This document shows, in pieces, positions 46,247 through 54,264 of a DNA stretch of 64,000 nt (positions are counted from its first letter, which is position 1; every line of letters begins with the position of its first letter). Below the pieces are notes generated by a model. The model worked only from the letters and a program-made list of their open reading frames with translations, had not been told where the DNA came from and did not search any database. Made by a program: the position numbers and the translations under genes. Origin of the DNA: Arthrobacter sp. SPG23 (GTDB lineage Bacteria > Actinomycetota > Actinomycetes > Actinomycetales > Micrococcaceae); assembly GCF_000876655.1 (NCBI RefSeq), contig NZ_JYCN01000004.1, positions 124,001 through 188,000 of the forward strand. The letters run 5' to 3'.

Positions 46247-46798
46247 CTAGGAGGCTCCGCCCGCAGACGCCAGGATGTCCTTGGCCGCATTCCACAGGCC
46301 GATCTCGCAGCCGTCTTTGCGGTTAAAGGACGAATCCACCGGTGTGTCATCCACGATCCCGGTGACGGTGGCCTCCTGCGGACCGCCGTACTGCTGGGTG
46401 CAGGCCTGGTCCGTTCCACGGGGCGCAGGGCTTAACACGGCAGGGTTTTCCTTCAACGCGGTGCAGGCCGCCGCGGCCGAGGGATGGCTGCTTTCGGCCG
46501 TCGGAACACCGTCCTTGCACACCAGCGTGTAGTTCAGGGCCGGTTCGGATGCCGAGGGCCTAACCATGATGGCGAGCTCGGCGTTTCCCTTGCCCGGGCC
46601 GGACGTACCTGGCGCGGCGGTCGGCGGAGGAGAGGGGGCCGGGACGGTTGTCTCCGTGTCCGGCGACGACGTGGCCGTGGGGCTGGCGGTGCTGGAGGTG
46701 GCCGAGGGTGAAGGAGTGGGCCCGCCCCCGCCCGGCGAGCAAGCCGAGAGCCCGGCGACGGATACCAGGACGAGTGCGTGAAACCATGCCTTACGCAT
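46247..46798 (-). CDS. SSI-family subtilisin inhibitor lipoprotein
   Basis: A 183-residue protein. The signal ends in a lipobox (VSVAGLSAC, Cys20), followed by a ~55-residue Ser/Thr/Pro linker. An SSI domain (~75-183) has four cysteines: LVCKDG, AAACTAL, ACTQQYGGPQEATVTG and DGCEIGLWN. This is the two-disulfide pattern of SSI. The reactive-site P1 residue would be Gln in CTQQY. It would be anchored outside the membrane, where the flanking subtilases are secreted. GAGGAGG precedes the ATG; the gene is divergent from subtilase B. Confidence 0.85.
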   Translation of the reverse strand: MRKAWFHALVLVSVAGLSACSPGGGGPTPSPSATSSTASPTATSSPDTETTVPAPSPPPTAAPGTSGPGKGNAELAIMVRPSASEPALNYTLVCKDGVPTAESSHPSAAAACTALKENPAVLSPAPRGTDQACTQQYGGPQEATVTGIVDDTPVDSSFNRKDGCEIGLWNAAKDILASAGGAS

Positions 46799-47080
46799 TA
46801 CCGGTCCTCCTCATTTTGGTTCATTCTATCGCCGGAGTTGCGCGATGAACCCTGCCGTTCGGCCCGGGGTCCCGGTTTGCAACCCCGGCGGCACGCTGAA
46901 GCCGGCGGGGGCGGAGATTAAATCTGTCCGGAACATCTCGATTCCGCAGCCCCACTCCGGTATGTTTCTCCCATCACTGGATGTATGGCCTCACGCCCAC
47001 GTTGCGCCGACGTGGACGGATGCATCCAGGAGGTGGGACCGGCTACGCCGCCGGTCCGACAACCTAGGAGGCAGTACGTC
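46799..47080. other. Divergent regulatory region between SSI lipoprotein and subtilase B
   Basis: About 280 nt with no ORF of note. It must hold promoters for both genes, but no clear -35/-10 pair is visible. It includes a leader hairpin at 47036-47057. Confidence 0.5.
47036..47057 (+). promoter_or_regulatory. Leader hairpin before subtilase B
   Basis: GGACCGG-N8-CCGGTCC, ending just before the AGGAGG ribosome site and the ATG at 47081. Confidence 0.5.
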
Positions 47081-50000
47081 ATGACTTACCAGCCTGTCGG
47101 CTCCCGCGCTCACAACAAAAACCCGGCCACCCGCCTCGCAGCCGTCGTCGCCCTGGGAATCTCCCTGATGATCGGCCAGGGGCTGGCTGCCCCCGCTTGG
47201 GCCGCCGCCGACCCCGGGGCGGAAGAAACGCCGAGCCTCGATGCCGGCCGCTACATTGTGATGCTGAAGGACAGGCCCCTCGCCGCTTACACCGGCGGCG
47301 TCGACGGCATGCCGGCCACCGCCGCGTCCAACGGCAGGAAGCTCGACGCCGGCAGCGCGGAGTCCCGGCGCTATTCGGCACATTTGGAGTCACAGCAAAG
47401 CAGGCTGGCCGCGGCGGAAGGCGTGGCGATCGAGGACAGCTACACGCTGGCGGTGAACGGCTTCAGCGCGGAGCTGACCGCGCAGCAGGCAAACGCGTTG
47501 ACCAAGGACGGAAGCGTCCTTGCTGTCGTTAAGGACGCCCAGTACAAAATCGACTACTCCAGCACCGAATTCCTCGGACTGCCGGGCCCGGGGGGAGTCT
47601 GGGCGGAACAGTTCGGCGGCGACGCCAACGCCGGCAAGGGCACCGTGGTGGGCGTACTCGATACCGGCTACACGCCGGGCAATCCCTACTTTGCCGGGGA
47701 ACAGGTGGCGCCGCTGTCCGGAGCTCCCCGCGTGGGCGAGCCGTACCGGTCGGCAGGAAACCAGATCACCATGCTGAAAGCGGACGGCAGCACTTTCGCG
47801 GGCGTCTGTCAGACGGGCGACCAGTTCGCCGGAACTGAATGCAACAGCAAGGTCATCGGCGCCCGGTACTACGACGCAGCATTCAAGTCCGCTGTCCCGC
47901 CGGGCCTGCGCTCGCCGAAGGAAGTGTACTCGCCCGTTGACATCAATAACCACGGCTCGCATACCGCCAGTACCGCCGCGGGCAACAGCGGCGTCAGCCA
48001 GGCCGTGGGCGGCCGGGACTTCGGCAAAGGCTCCGGCGTTGCCCCCGCGGCGAAGCTCGCCATCTACAAGGTTTGCTGGGAGGGCGCCAGCCCGGCAACC
48101 ACCGGCTGCTTCGCTTCGAGCGGCGTGGAGGCCATCGAGGATGCCATCAGGGACGGCGTCGACGTCCTGAGCTACTCCATCTCCGGCACCAACAACTCAA
48201 CGGTCGACCCCGTGTCCATCGCCTTCCTGAACGCCGCGGCGGCAGGGATCTTCGTGGCCGCGTCGGCCGGCAACTCCGGACCGGTGGCCAGTACCGTCAA
48301 CCATGCTGCCCCTTGGATGACCAGCGTGGCAGCCTCCACCCACAGCAGCAGCCTCCGCGGCACGGTGGAGTTGTCCAGCGGCGAAAAGTTCGCGGGCGCC
48401 AGCATCATGGCCACTGAAGTTGCGGATGCGCCCATCGCGCTCGCCGTGGCTCTAAAGGCGGCAGACGCCCTCGACGCCAACGCCGCCCTGTGCGCGCCCG
48501 GCACCTTGGACCCGGCCAAGACCGCCGGCAAGATCGTGGTCTGCGACCGGGGCGTGGTGGACCGGACGGCCAAGAGCATGACCGTGGCCCAGGCGGGCGG
48601 CGTCGGCATGGTCCTGGTCAACCTGACGCCGAATTCGCTGGACGCGGACCTGCACAGTGTCCCCACGGTCCACCTCGACGACCCCGCCATCAAGGACGTG
48701 GTGGGGGCGGATGCGGCGTTGACGGCGCGGCTCGTGTCCACTGACACCTCAGGCCTGGACCCGCCGCCGGTCCCTCAGACTGCAGGGTTCTCCTCCCGCG
48801 GACCCACCCTTGCAGCCAACGGTGACCTCCTGAAACCGGACATTGCAGCTCCGGGGGTAGCCGTGCTGGCAGCCGTCTCACCGGTCGGTTCCAACGGCCA
48901 GAACTTCGGGTTCCTGTCAGGTACGTCCATGGCCGCGCCGCATATTGCGGGCTTCGGCGCACTGCTGCTGGGAAAGAACCCGTTGTGGTCTCCGGCCGCC
49001 GTGAAGTCGGCGATGATGACCACGGCATACGACCTGGTGGACGCCCAGGGCTCCCCGGTCCACGACGTCTTTGCCCAGGGCGCCGGACAGGTGGACCCGG
49101 CCAGGATCGCAACGCCCGGACTGGTGTACGACGCCGGCCCCAGCGACTGGCTCGCTTTCCTGCAGGGGCTGGGCTATCAGCTGGGCGTTACTCCGGTGGC
49201 CGCCAAGGACGTCAACTTGCCGTCCATTGCCCTCGGCGGCCTCACCGGCACCCAGACCGTCACCCGGACCGTGACGGCTCTGTCGGCCGGGAGCTACAGG
49301 GCGGAAGTCGATGTTCCCGGGATCACGGCTGAGGTGACGCCGGATGAACTGACCCTGGCAGAGGGTGAAAAAGCCACGTTCACGGTACAGTTCACCAACT
49401 CCGGGGCCACCCTGGACGCCTTTGTCGGCGGCTCGCTCACCTGGACTTCGGATAAGACCGTTGTCCGTTCGCCGGTGGCCATCCGTTCGGTGACCGCTGT
49501 TGCGCCGGCCGTCGTCAATGCCTCGTCCGCCGGCGGAAGCGGCAGCGTCGTCATTCCGGTCACGTCAGGCAGTCCCGAGCCAATTGACGTGACCGTGAAC
49601 GGGCTTGCCAAGGCGAATTCGACGGCGATCAGCCTGGTTCCCGGGCCATACACCGGGGTCAAGGACGCCGCGAACGACGTTCAGATCGTGAACGTTCCTG
49701 CGGGTTCATCCCTGGCGAGGTTTGCAGTGAATGCCGCTAACCCGGCCGCGGACTTCGACCTCTACGTGGTTTCGCCGGCCGGCCTGCTCTATCCGGGGGC
49801 TACGCCTGCAGCCAATGAGGCAGTCTCCATTCCGGATCCGGTGGCGGGGGACTGGAAGGTGACCACCAACCTGTTCGCCAGCCCTGGCGGCGCGGCCACG
49901 GCAGCTTCCGTAGAAGTGATGATCCTCGCCGGCAATGCCGGAAACCTGACGGTGAGCCCCAATCCGCTCTCCATTGACAACGGCGCCACCGGCGAGCTGA

Positions 50001-50101
50001 CTGCCAGCTGGACCGGACTGGAAGCCGGTAACTGGGTGGGCCTGATCAAATACGGCACGGGCCCGTCGACGCAGTTGAATGTGGCCGTGACGGCGCCGTG
50101 A
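47081..50101 (+). CDS. Secreted S8 subtilisin-family serine protease B
   Basis: A ~1006-residue paralogue of subtilase A. It starts MTYQPVGSRAH behind AGGAGG. A Sec signal (LAAVVALGISLMIGQGLAAPAWA) is followed by an I9-type propeptide (YIVMLKDRPLAAYTGG). The catalytic triad is D194 (VLDTGY), H291 (NNHGSHTA) and S616 (SGTSMAAPH). A protease-associated domain with VVCDRGVVDRTAKS lies between His and Ser. The beta-rich C-terminus has the same layout as A. In-frame upstream codons to 46985 do not add a better signal. It is divergent from the SSI inhibitor operon. Confidence 0.92.
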   Translation: MTYQPVGSRAHNKNPATRLAAVVALGISLMIGQGLAAPAWAAADPGAEETPSLDAGRYIVMLKDRPLAAYTGGVDGMPATAASNGRKLDAGSAESRRYSAHLESQQSRLAAAEGVAIEDSYTLAVNGFSAELTAQQANALTKDGSVLAVVKDAQYKIDYSSTEFLGLPGPGGVWAEQFGGDANAGKGTVVGVLDTGYTPGNPYFAGEQVAPLSGAPRVGEPYRSAGNQITMLKADGSTFAGVCQTGDQFAGTECNSKVIGARYYDAAFKSAVPPGLRSPKEVYSPVDINNHGSHTASTAAGNSGVSQAVGGRDFGKGSGVAPAAKLAIYKVCWEGASPATTGCFASSGVEAIEDAIRDGVDVLSYSISGTNNSTVDPVSIAFLNAAAAGIFVAASAGNSGPVASTVNHAAPWMTSVAASTHSSSLRGTVELSSGEKFAGASIMATEVADAPIALAVALKAADALDANAALCAPGTLDPAKTAGKIVVCDRGVVDRTAKSMTVAQAGGVGMVLVNLTPNSLDADLHSVPTVHLDDPAIKDVVGADAALTARLVSTDTSGLDPPPVPQTAGFSSRGPTLAANGDLLKPDIAAPGVAVLAAVSPVGSNGQNFGFLSGTSMAAPHIAGFGALLLGKNPLWSPAAVKSAMMTTAYDLVDAQGSPVHDVFAQGAGQVDPARIATPGLVYDAGPSDWLAFLQGLGYQLGVTPVAAKDVNLPSIALGGLTGTQTVTRTVTALSAGSYRAEVDVPGITAEVTPDELTLAEGEKATFTVQFTNSGATLDAFVGGSLTWTSDKTVVRSPVAIRSVTAVAPAVVNASSAGGSGSVVIPVTSGSPEPIDVTVNGLAKANSTAISLVPGPYTGVKDAANDVQIVNVPAGSSLARFAVNAANPAADFDLYVVSPAGLLYPGATPAANEAVSIPDPVAGDWKVTTNLFASPGGAATAASVEVMILAGNAGNLTVSPNPLSIDNGATGELTASWTGLEAGNWVGLIKYGTGPSTQLNVAVTAP

Positions 50102-50143
50102 GTTCGCCCGGTTCCCGGGTGGTAGCCCAGAACGCCGGATCCC

Positions 50144-50162
50144 CCGGGGAGCGGCTCCCGGG
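50144..50162. terminator. Weak hairpin between subtilase B and the MarR gene
   Basis: Imperfect CCGGGGAG / CTCCCGG hairpin without a T run, between convergent stops. Confidence 0.35.
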
Positions 50163-50666
50163 CTAGGCCCCGGCGTGGTCCCGTCCGGCCGCGTCGCGTG
50201 CGGCCGCGGCTTTGGTGGCGGCGATCAGGTCGGTCATCGCCTGGTGGAGTGCGCCCACCTGGTCGCGGGTCAGGCCCAAACGCTCCATCATGGTGCCGGG
50301 CACCGCCGTCGCCCGCTGCCGGAGGGCTGCGCCGCTCGGGGTAAGCCCGACGGCGAGGGCGCGTTCGTTTCCGGCTGCGCGGCCGCGGGTGATGTAGCCG
50401 GCCGCTTCGAGGCGGCGCAACAGCGGCGAGATGGTGGCCGGCTCCTGGGCCAGGGCGTCGCTGATGTCCCGGACCGAGCGCGGGCTGGATTCCCAGAGGC
50501 AAAGCATCACAAGGTACTGCGGGTGGGTCAGCCCGAGGGCATCCAGTACCGGTTTGTAGGCACCCACCACGCTTCGGGAGGCAACCGTCAGGGCGAAGCA
50601 GAGCTGGTGTTCCAGCAGGAGGTCTTCGTCAGACGCTTGGGTGGTCGCGGCCGAGCGCTGATTCAT
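50163..50666 (-). CDS. MarR-family regulator, OhrR-like (reactive Cys)
   Basis: A 167-residue winged-helix regulator. LLLEHQLCFALTVASRSVVGAYKPVLDALGLTHPQYLVMLCLWE holds Cys23 at the place of the peroxide-reactive Cys of OhrR. The DNA helix is in VRDISDALAQEPATISPLLRRLEAAGYI and the wing follows (RAAGNERALAVGLT). AGGAG lies 7 nt before the ATG at 50666. OhrR proteins release DNA when organic peroxides oxidise the Cys; no ohr gene is adjacent. An operator-like repeat lies upstream, shared with the divergent small gene. Confidence 0.88.
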   Translation of the reverse strand: MNQRSAATTQASDEDLLLEHQLCFALTVASRSVVGAYKPVLDALGLTHPQYLVMLCLWESSPRSVRDISDALAQEPATISPLLRRLEAAGYITRGRAAGNERALAVGLTPSGAALRQRATAVPGTMMERLGLTRDQVGALHQAMTDLIAATKAAAARDAAGRDHAGA

Positions 50667-50681
50667 CGGTTTCTCCTCAAT

Positions 50682-50702
50682 CGTTAGTGGGCTAATGATT
50701 AG
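50682..50702. promoter_or_regulatory. Probable operator of the MarR/OhrR-like regulator
   Basis: CGTTAG-TGGG-CTAATG overlaps the palindrome CTAAT-G-ATTAG in the divergent intergenic space, 16 nt from the regulator's start. Confidence 0.55.
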
Positions 50703-50744
50703 CGTACACTGGGTTAGACTCGAACGTTCTGAAGGGAATCCGCA

Positions 50745-50972
50745 ATGGCCAACAAGGAAAACGCCGCCCAGAAGTTCATGCGCGCCACCGGCAGGCTCCG
50801 GGCCATCTTCGGGCCAGCCAACCGCAGCGCCCTGGGCCATGAGATGACCGCCGAGAACAAAGCCCTCCTTGCCCGCCGCGAAGCGGAGACGCAGCAGTGG
50901 GAAACCATGCACCGGCCGGACGGCAGCACCTACGTGGTGCCCAAAAATCCGGACGACAAGTCCCTTCGCTAG
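50745..50972 (+). CDS. Small protein of a two-member paralogous family (75 aa)
   Basis: A 75-residue hydrophilic protein, with KFMRATGRLRAIFGPANRS near the N-terminus and WETMHRPDGSTYVVPKNP near the C-terminus. These two motifs recur in the next gene (51093). It is divergent from the OhrR-like regulator across a shared operator, so it may be under peroxide control (inference). No known family is recognised. Confidence 0.7.
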   Translation: MANKENAAQKFMRATGRLRAIFGPANRSALGHEMTAENKALLARREAETQQWETMHRPDGSTYVVPKNPDDKSLR

Positions 50973-51092
50973 GCTGCTGACGGCCGCGCAGCCCGGGGCC
51001 TTTTTTGGTCTCCGGGCGTAAAATATGGGCACAGGTACCAACCGGCCAATGCATCACTGCTTGACCCGAGACAGGGAAAGGGGGTGGGAATT

Positions 51093-51299
51093 GTGGCAAA
51101 GGCGATACAGCGCTTCATGAGCAAGACCGACAAACTGCGGTTCTTCTTCGGACCCGCCACGCGGGGTGATCCGACCGCCCCCGTTGTTCACAAGCATGAC
51201 GACTTCGAGGCTGCATCCGAAGAGGACTTGGCCCACTTCGAAGTGGAGACAGACTCTGAAGGACACCACTACGCGGTCCGCAGGGAAGACGTCACATAG
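51093..51299 (+). CDS. Small protein, paralogue of 50745 (68 aa)
   Basis: A 68-residue protein (GTG at 51093, GGGAAAGGGGG upstream; a GTG at 51084 would add three residues). RFMSKTDKLRFFFGPATRG matches the N-terminal motif of the preceding gene, and FEVETDSEGHHYAV matches its C-terminal motif. The middle differs and is acidic. Function is unknown. Confidence 0.65.
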   Translation: MAKAIQRFMSKTDKLRFFFGPATRGDPTAPVVHKHDDFEAASEEDLAHFEVETDSEGHHYAVRREDVT

Positions 51300-51320
51300 A
51301 CCGCTGCATCACACAAGATC

Positions 51321-51372
51321 GGCATAGCAGAAACGGCACGGCGGTTCTCCCGCTGTGCCGTTCTGCTATGCC
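51321..51372. repeat. Palindrome between convergent genes (GGCATAGCAG...)
   Basis: Arms GGCATAGCAGAAACGGCACG... and complement with one bulge and one mismatch. It sits between the small-protein stop and the convergent lysC stop; it may terminate both. Confidence 0.8.
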
Positions 51373-51412
51373 GTTCTGTTTGCGTCGGCCATATGTCCGG
51401 CGCTGGCCGACT

Positions 51413-52771
51413 TTAGCGGCCGGTGCCGCCGTAAACCGTTGCTTCGTCTTCGCTGTCCAGGTCGAATGCCTTGTGGATTGCCCGGACTGCATCGTCGAGC
51501 AGGTCGGCGTGCGTCACCACGGAGATGCGGATTTCCGACGTCGAGATCATGTTGATGTTGATGCCGGCGTCGGACAGGGCCTTGAAGAACGTGGCGGAGA
51601 CGCCGGGGTGCGAGCGCATGCCCGCGCCGATCAGCGAGAGCTTGCCGATCTGCTCGTTGTATTCGATGCTTTCGAAGCCGATTTCCGGCTGGGCCGCACG
51701 GAGGGCGGCGAGGGCGTCTGCTCCTTCCACGATGGGGAGCGTGAAGGAGATGTCCGTCCGGCCCGTGCCGTGCGTGGAGACGTTCTGCACAATCATGTCG
51801 ATGTTGGAGTGTGCGTCGGCGATGACCTGGAAGATCGCGGCGGCCTTGCCCGGGATATCGGGCACGCCCACAACGGTGACCTTGGCTTCGGAACGGTCGT
51901 GTGCAACGCCGGAGATGATTGGCTGCTCCAAGGCAACTCCCTTTTGAGTCGTGATCTTGTCGTCGGCGCCGGGCATGACCCAGGTGCCTTCGTTCTGGCT
52001 GAATGACGAACGCACGTGCAACGGTACGCCGAAGCGGCGTGCGTATTCCACGCAGCGCAGGTGCAGGATCTTGGCGCCGGAGGCTGCCAGTTCCAGCATT
52101 TCCTCGCTGGAAATGCGGTCAATCTTCTGGGCTGAGGGCACCACGCGGGGATCGGCCGTGTAGATGCCGTCCACATCCGTATAGATCTCGCAGACGTCGG
52201 CGTCCAGGGCGGCGGCCAGGGCCACCGCGGTGGTGTCGGATCCGCCACGTCCCAGGGTGGTGATCTCATTGGTGGTGCGGCTCATGCCCTGGAAGCCGGC
52301 CACGATGGCGATGTGTCCCTTGTCCAGGGCGGTGCGGATCCGGTGGGGATCGACGTCGATAATGCGCGCCTTGCCATGGATGCCGTCGGTGATCATGCCG
52401 GCCTGCGAGCCCGTGAAGGACTGGGCCGAAGCGCCGAGCTTGTTGATGGCCATGGCAACCAGGGCCATGGAGATGCGCTCACCCGAAGAGAGGAGCATGT
52501 CCATTTCACGTGCCGGGGCGGAGTCGGTGACCTGCGCGGCGAGGTCCAGCAGTTCGTCCGTGGTGTCACCCATGGCGGACACCACAACAACCACTTCGTT
52601 GCCTGCCCTCTGGGCATCGACGACGCGCTTGGCAACCCGCTTGATACCGTCAGCGTCGGACACCGAGGAGCCGCCGAACTTCTGCACGATGAGCTGCTTG
52701 GTGCGGGCCGTGGCGACGGGCAGCACGTACGGCTGGTTCTCTGTCTTCACTTCGGTAGTGGGCATACTCAT
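51413..52771 (-). CDS. lysC: Aspartate kinase
   Basis: A 452-residue enzyme, first step to lysine, threonine, methionine and isoleucine. The kinase domain has [62 protein letters not shown]. Two ACT domains close it ([20 protein letters not shown] and [21 protein letters not shown]). The first ~30 residues extend beyond usual LysC starts; GAGGG lies 8 nt before the ATG at 52771. The asd gene that usually follows is not present downstream. Confidence 0.95.
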   Translation of the reverse strand: MSMPTTEVKTENQPYVLPVATARTKQLIVQKFGGSSVSDADGIKRVAKRVVDAQRAGNEVVVVVSAMGDTTDELLDLAAQVTDSAPAREMDMLLSSGERISMALVAMAINKLGASAQSFTGSQAGMITDGIHGKARIIDVDPHRIRTALDKGHIAIVAGFQGMSRTTNEITTLGRGGSDTTAVALAAALDADVCEIYTDVDGIYTADPRVVPSAQKIDRISSEEMLELAASGAKILHLRCVEYARRFGVPLHVRSSFSQNEGTWVMPGADDKITTQKGVALEQPIISGVAHDRSEAKVTVVGVPDIPGKAAAIFQVIADAHSNIDMIVQNVSTHGTGRTDISFTLPIVEGADALAALRAAQPEIGFESIEYNEQIGKLSLIGAGMRSHPGVSATFFKALSDAGININMISTSEIRISVVTHADLLDDAVRAIHKAFDLDSEDEATVYGGTGR

Positions 52772-52917
52772 GCGCGCACCCTCACTGCATCAAATCGGGG
52801 TTCCTGGGCCAAGCAACCAAAACGGCGCGACGGCGTAACTGATGTGCCCAGTTTATCGCCGGGAACCGCGCGGCGCTGAATTGTGACCGCATGGTGGCCC
52901 CCGTCAGTCATCTCCGG

Positions 52918-53505
52918 CTAGTCATCTCCGGCAAGGGGCCACGACGTCCGGTCCAGGCGGTAGCGCCAGGATGCCAGTGCCTTGCCGTATGTGTCCTGGC
53001 TGGCGGTGAAGTAGTGATCCTGGGTGAAGCCCAGGCTTTCGAGGAGGCGCCGTGACGCCGTGTTGGGCTCGTAGACTCCGGCGTAGATGGTGTGGGTGCC
53101 GCGTTCTGTGAAGAGCCAGCGGACCAGGGCTCCGGCGGCTTCTAGTCCGTATCCCTTGCCGTGGTGGTCCGGGTGGAGCAGGTAGCCGAGGTTGGCGCAC
53201 CGGGCCGGCACGCCGCCCGGCAGCGGCGGTTCGGTTGTGTTCCACGTGCGGCCGTCGCCGATCACCGCACCCGTTGAGCGCAGGACCACTGCCCAGCCAT
53301 AGTGGAACCACTCGGCCGTCGAGCGTTCGGCACGGGCTAGCAGATCGGCGAGCAGCCGGTCGGTCTGTCCTGCGGTCAGGGCATGGTGCGACAGGTAGCG
53401 GACGGCATCGGGGTTTCCCCTGAATGCCCGCAGCGCGGCGGCGTCGGTGTGCGCCAGGAGCCGCAGTTCCAAGCGTTCCGTGACGAGGGAGGGGAGCGGT
53501 TCCAT
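52918..53505 (-). CDS. GNAT-family N-acetyltransferase (RimJ/RimL type)
   Basis: A 195-residue acetyltransferase: TERLELRLLAHTDAAALRAF at the start, ANLGYLLHPDHHGKGYGLEAAGALVRW as the acetyl-CoA-binding motif A, and YEPNTASRRLLESLGF as motif B. It would acetylate an amine on a protein or small molecule; the target is unknown. It lies 22 nt after the recR stop. Confidence 0.88.
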   Translation of the reverse strand: MEPLPSLVTERLELRLLAHTDAAALRAFRGNPDAVRYLSHHALTAGQTDRLLADLLARAERSTAEWFHYGWAVVLRSTGAVIGDGRTWNTTEPPLPGGVPARCANLGYLLHPDHHGKGYGLEAAGALVRWLFTERGTHTIYAGVYEPNTASRRLLESLGFTQDHYFTASQDTYGKALASWRYRLDRTSWPLAGDD

Positions 53506-53526
53506 GGACTGCCGTCGCTGCCCGGA

Positions 53527-54126
53527 TCAGCTCAGCGCGTTGCGGCGGCCCTCGAAGGCGCGCCCCAGGGTGACCTCGTCCGCGTATTCCAGGTCGCCGC
53601 CCACCGGCAGGCCCGAGGCGAGCCTGGTGACTGTGATTCCGATCGATTTCAGCATCCTGGCCAGATACGTGGCCGTTGCCTCGCCCTCAAGGTTGGGGTC
53701 CGTGGCGATGATGATTTCCTGGATGGCGCCGTCGTTCAGCCGGGTCAGGAGCTCCCTGATCCGCAGCTGCTCCGGCCCCACACCGGCGATGGGATTAATC
53801 GCGCCGCCGAGGACGTGGTAGCGGCCGCGGAAGGAACGGGTCCGTTCGACTGCCAGGACGTCCTTGGATTCCTCCACCACGCAGATGACCGAAGGATCCC
53901 GGCGGGGGTCGCGGCAGATGTTGCACAATTCCTGCTCCGTGACGTTGCCGCACACCGTGCAGAATTTCACGCGTTCCTTAACGGTGGTGATGGCCTCGAC
54001 AAGCCGCTTCATGTCCTGCGGGTCCGCCTCGAGGATGTGGAATGCCAGACGCTGGGCGGACTTGGGGCCCACACCGGGAAGGCGGCCAAGCTCGTCTATC
54101 AGCTCTTGAACTGCACCTTCGTACAC
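53527..54126 (-). CDS. recR: Recombination mediator protein RecR
   Basis: A 199-residue protein with an HhH region ([20 protein letters not shown]), the C4 zinc finger [18 protein letters not shown], and a Toprim domain ([30 protein letters not shown]). It loads RecA in the RecFOR pathway. A GTG start at 54126 follows GAGG. The ybaB gene that often separates dnaX and recR is absent here. Confidence 0.96.
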   Translation of the reverse strand: MYEGAVQELIDELGRLPGVGPKSAQRLAFHILEADPQDMKRLVEAITTVKERVKFCTVCGNVTEQELCNICRDPRRDPSVICVVEESKDVLAVERTRSFRGRYHVLGGAINPIAGVGPEQLRIRELLTRLNDGAIQEIIIATDPNLEGEATATYLARMLKSIGITVTRLASGLPVGGDLEYADEVTLGRAFEGRRNALS

Positions 54127-54264
54127 AATGTCCTCGTTCGTTTGAATCGTTTGGTTGGATCATGGGTTGGCGGGCGGGCGCGGTTCTGCCGTTCCTTGCC
54201 GGGAGGCTGGCGGGGTCAGGCCCCAACGCGGGGGCCGGTTGAAGGATGCCGTCCGGCGGGCAGG

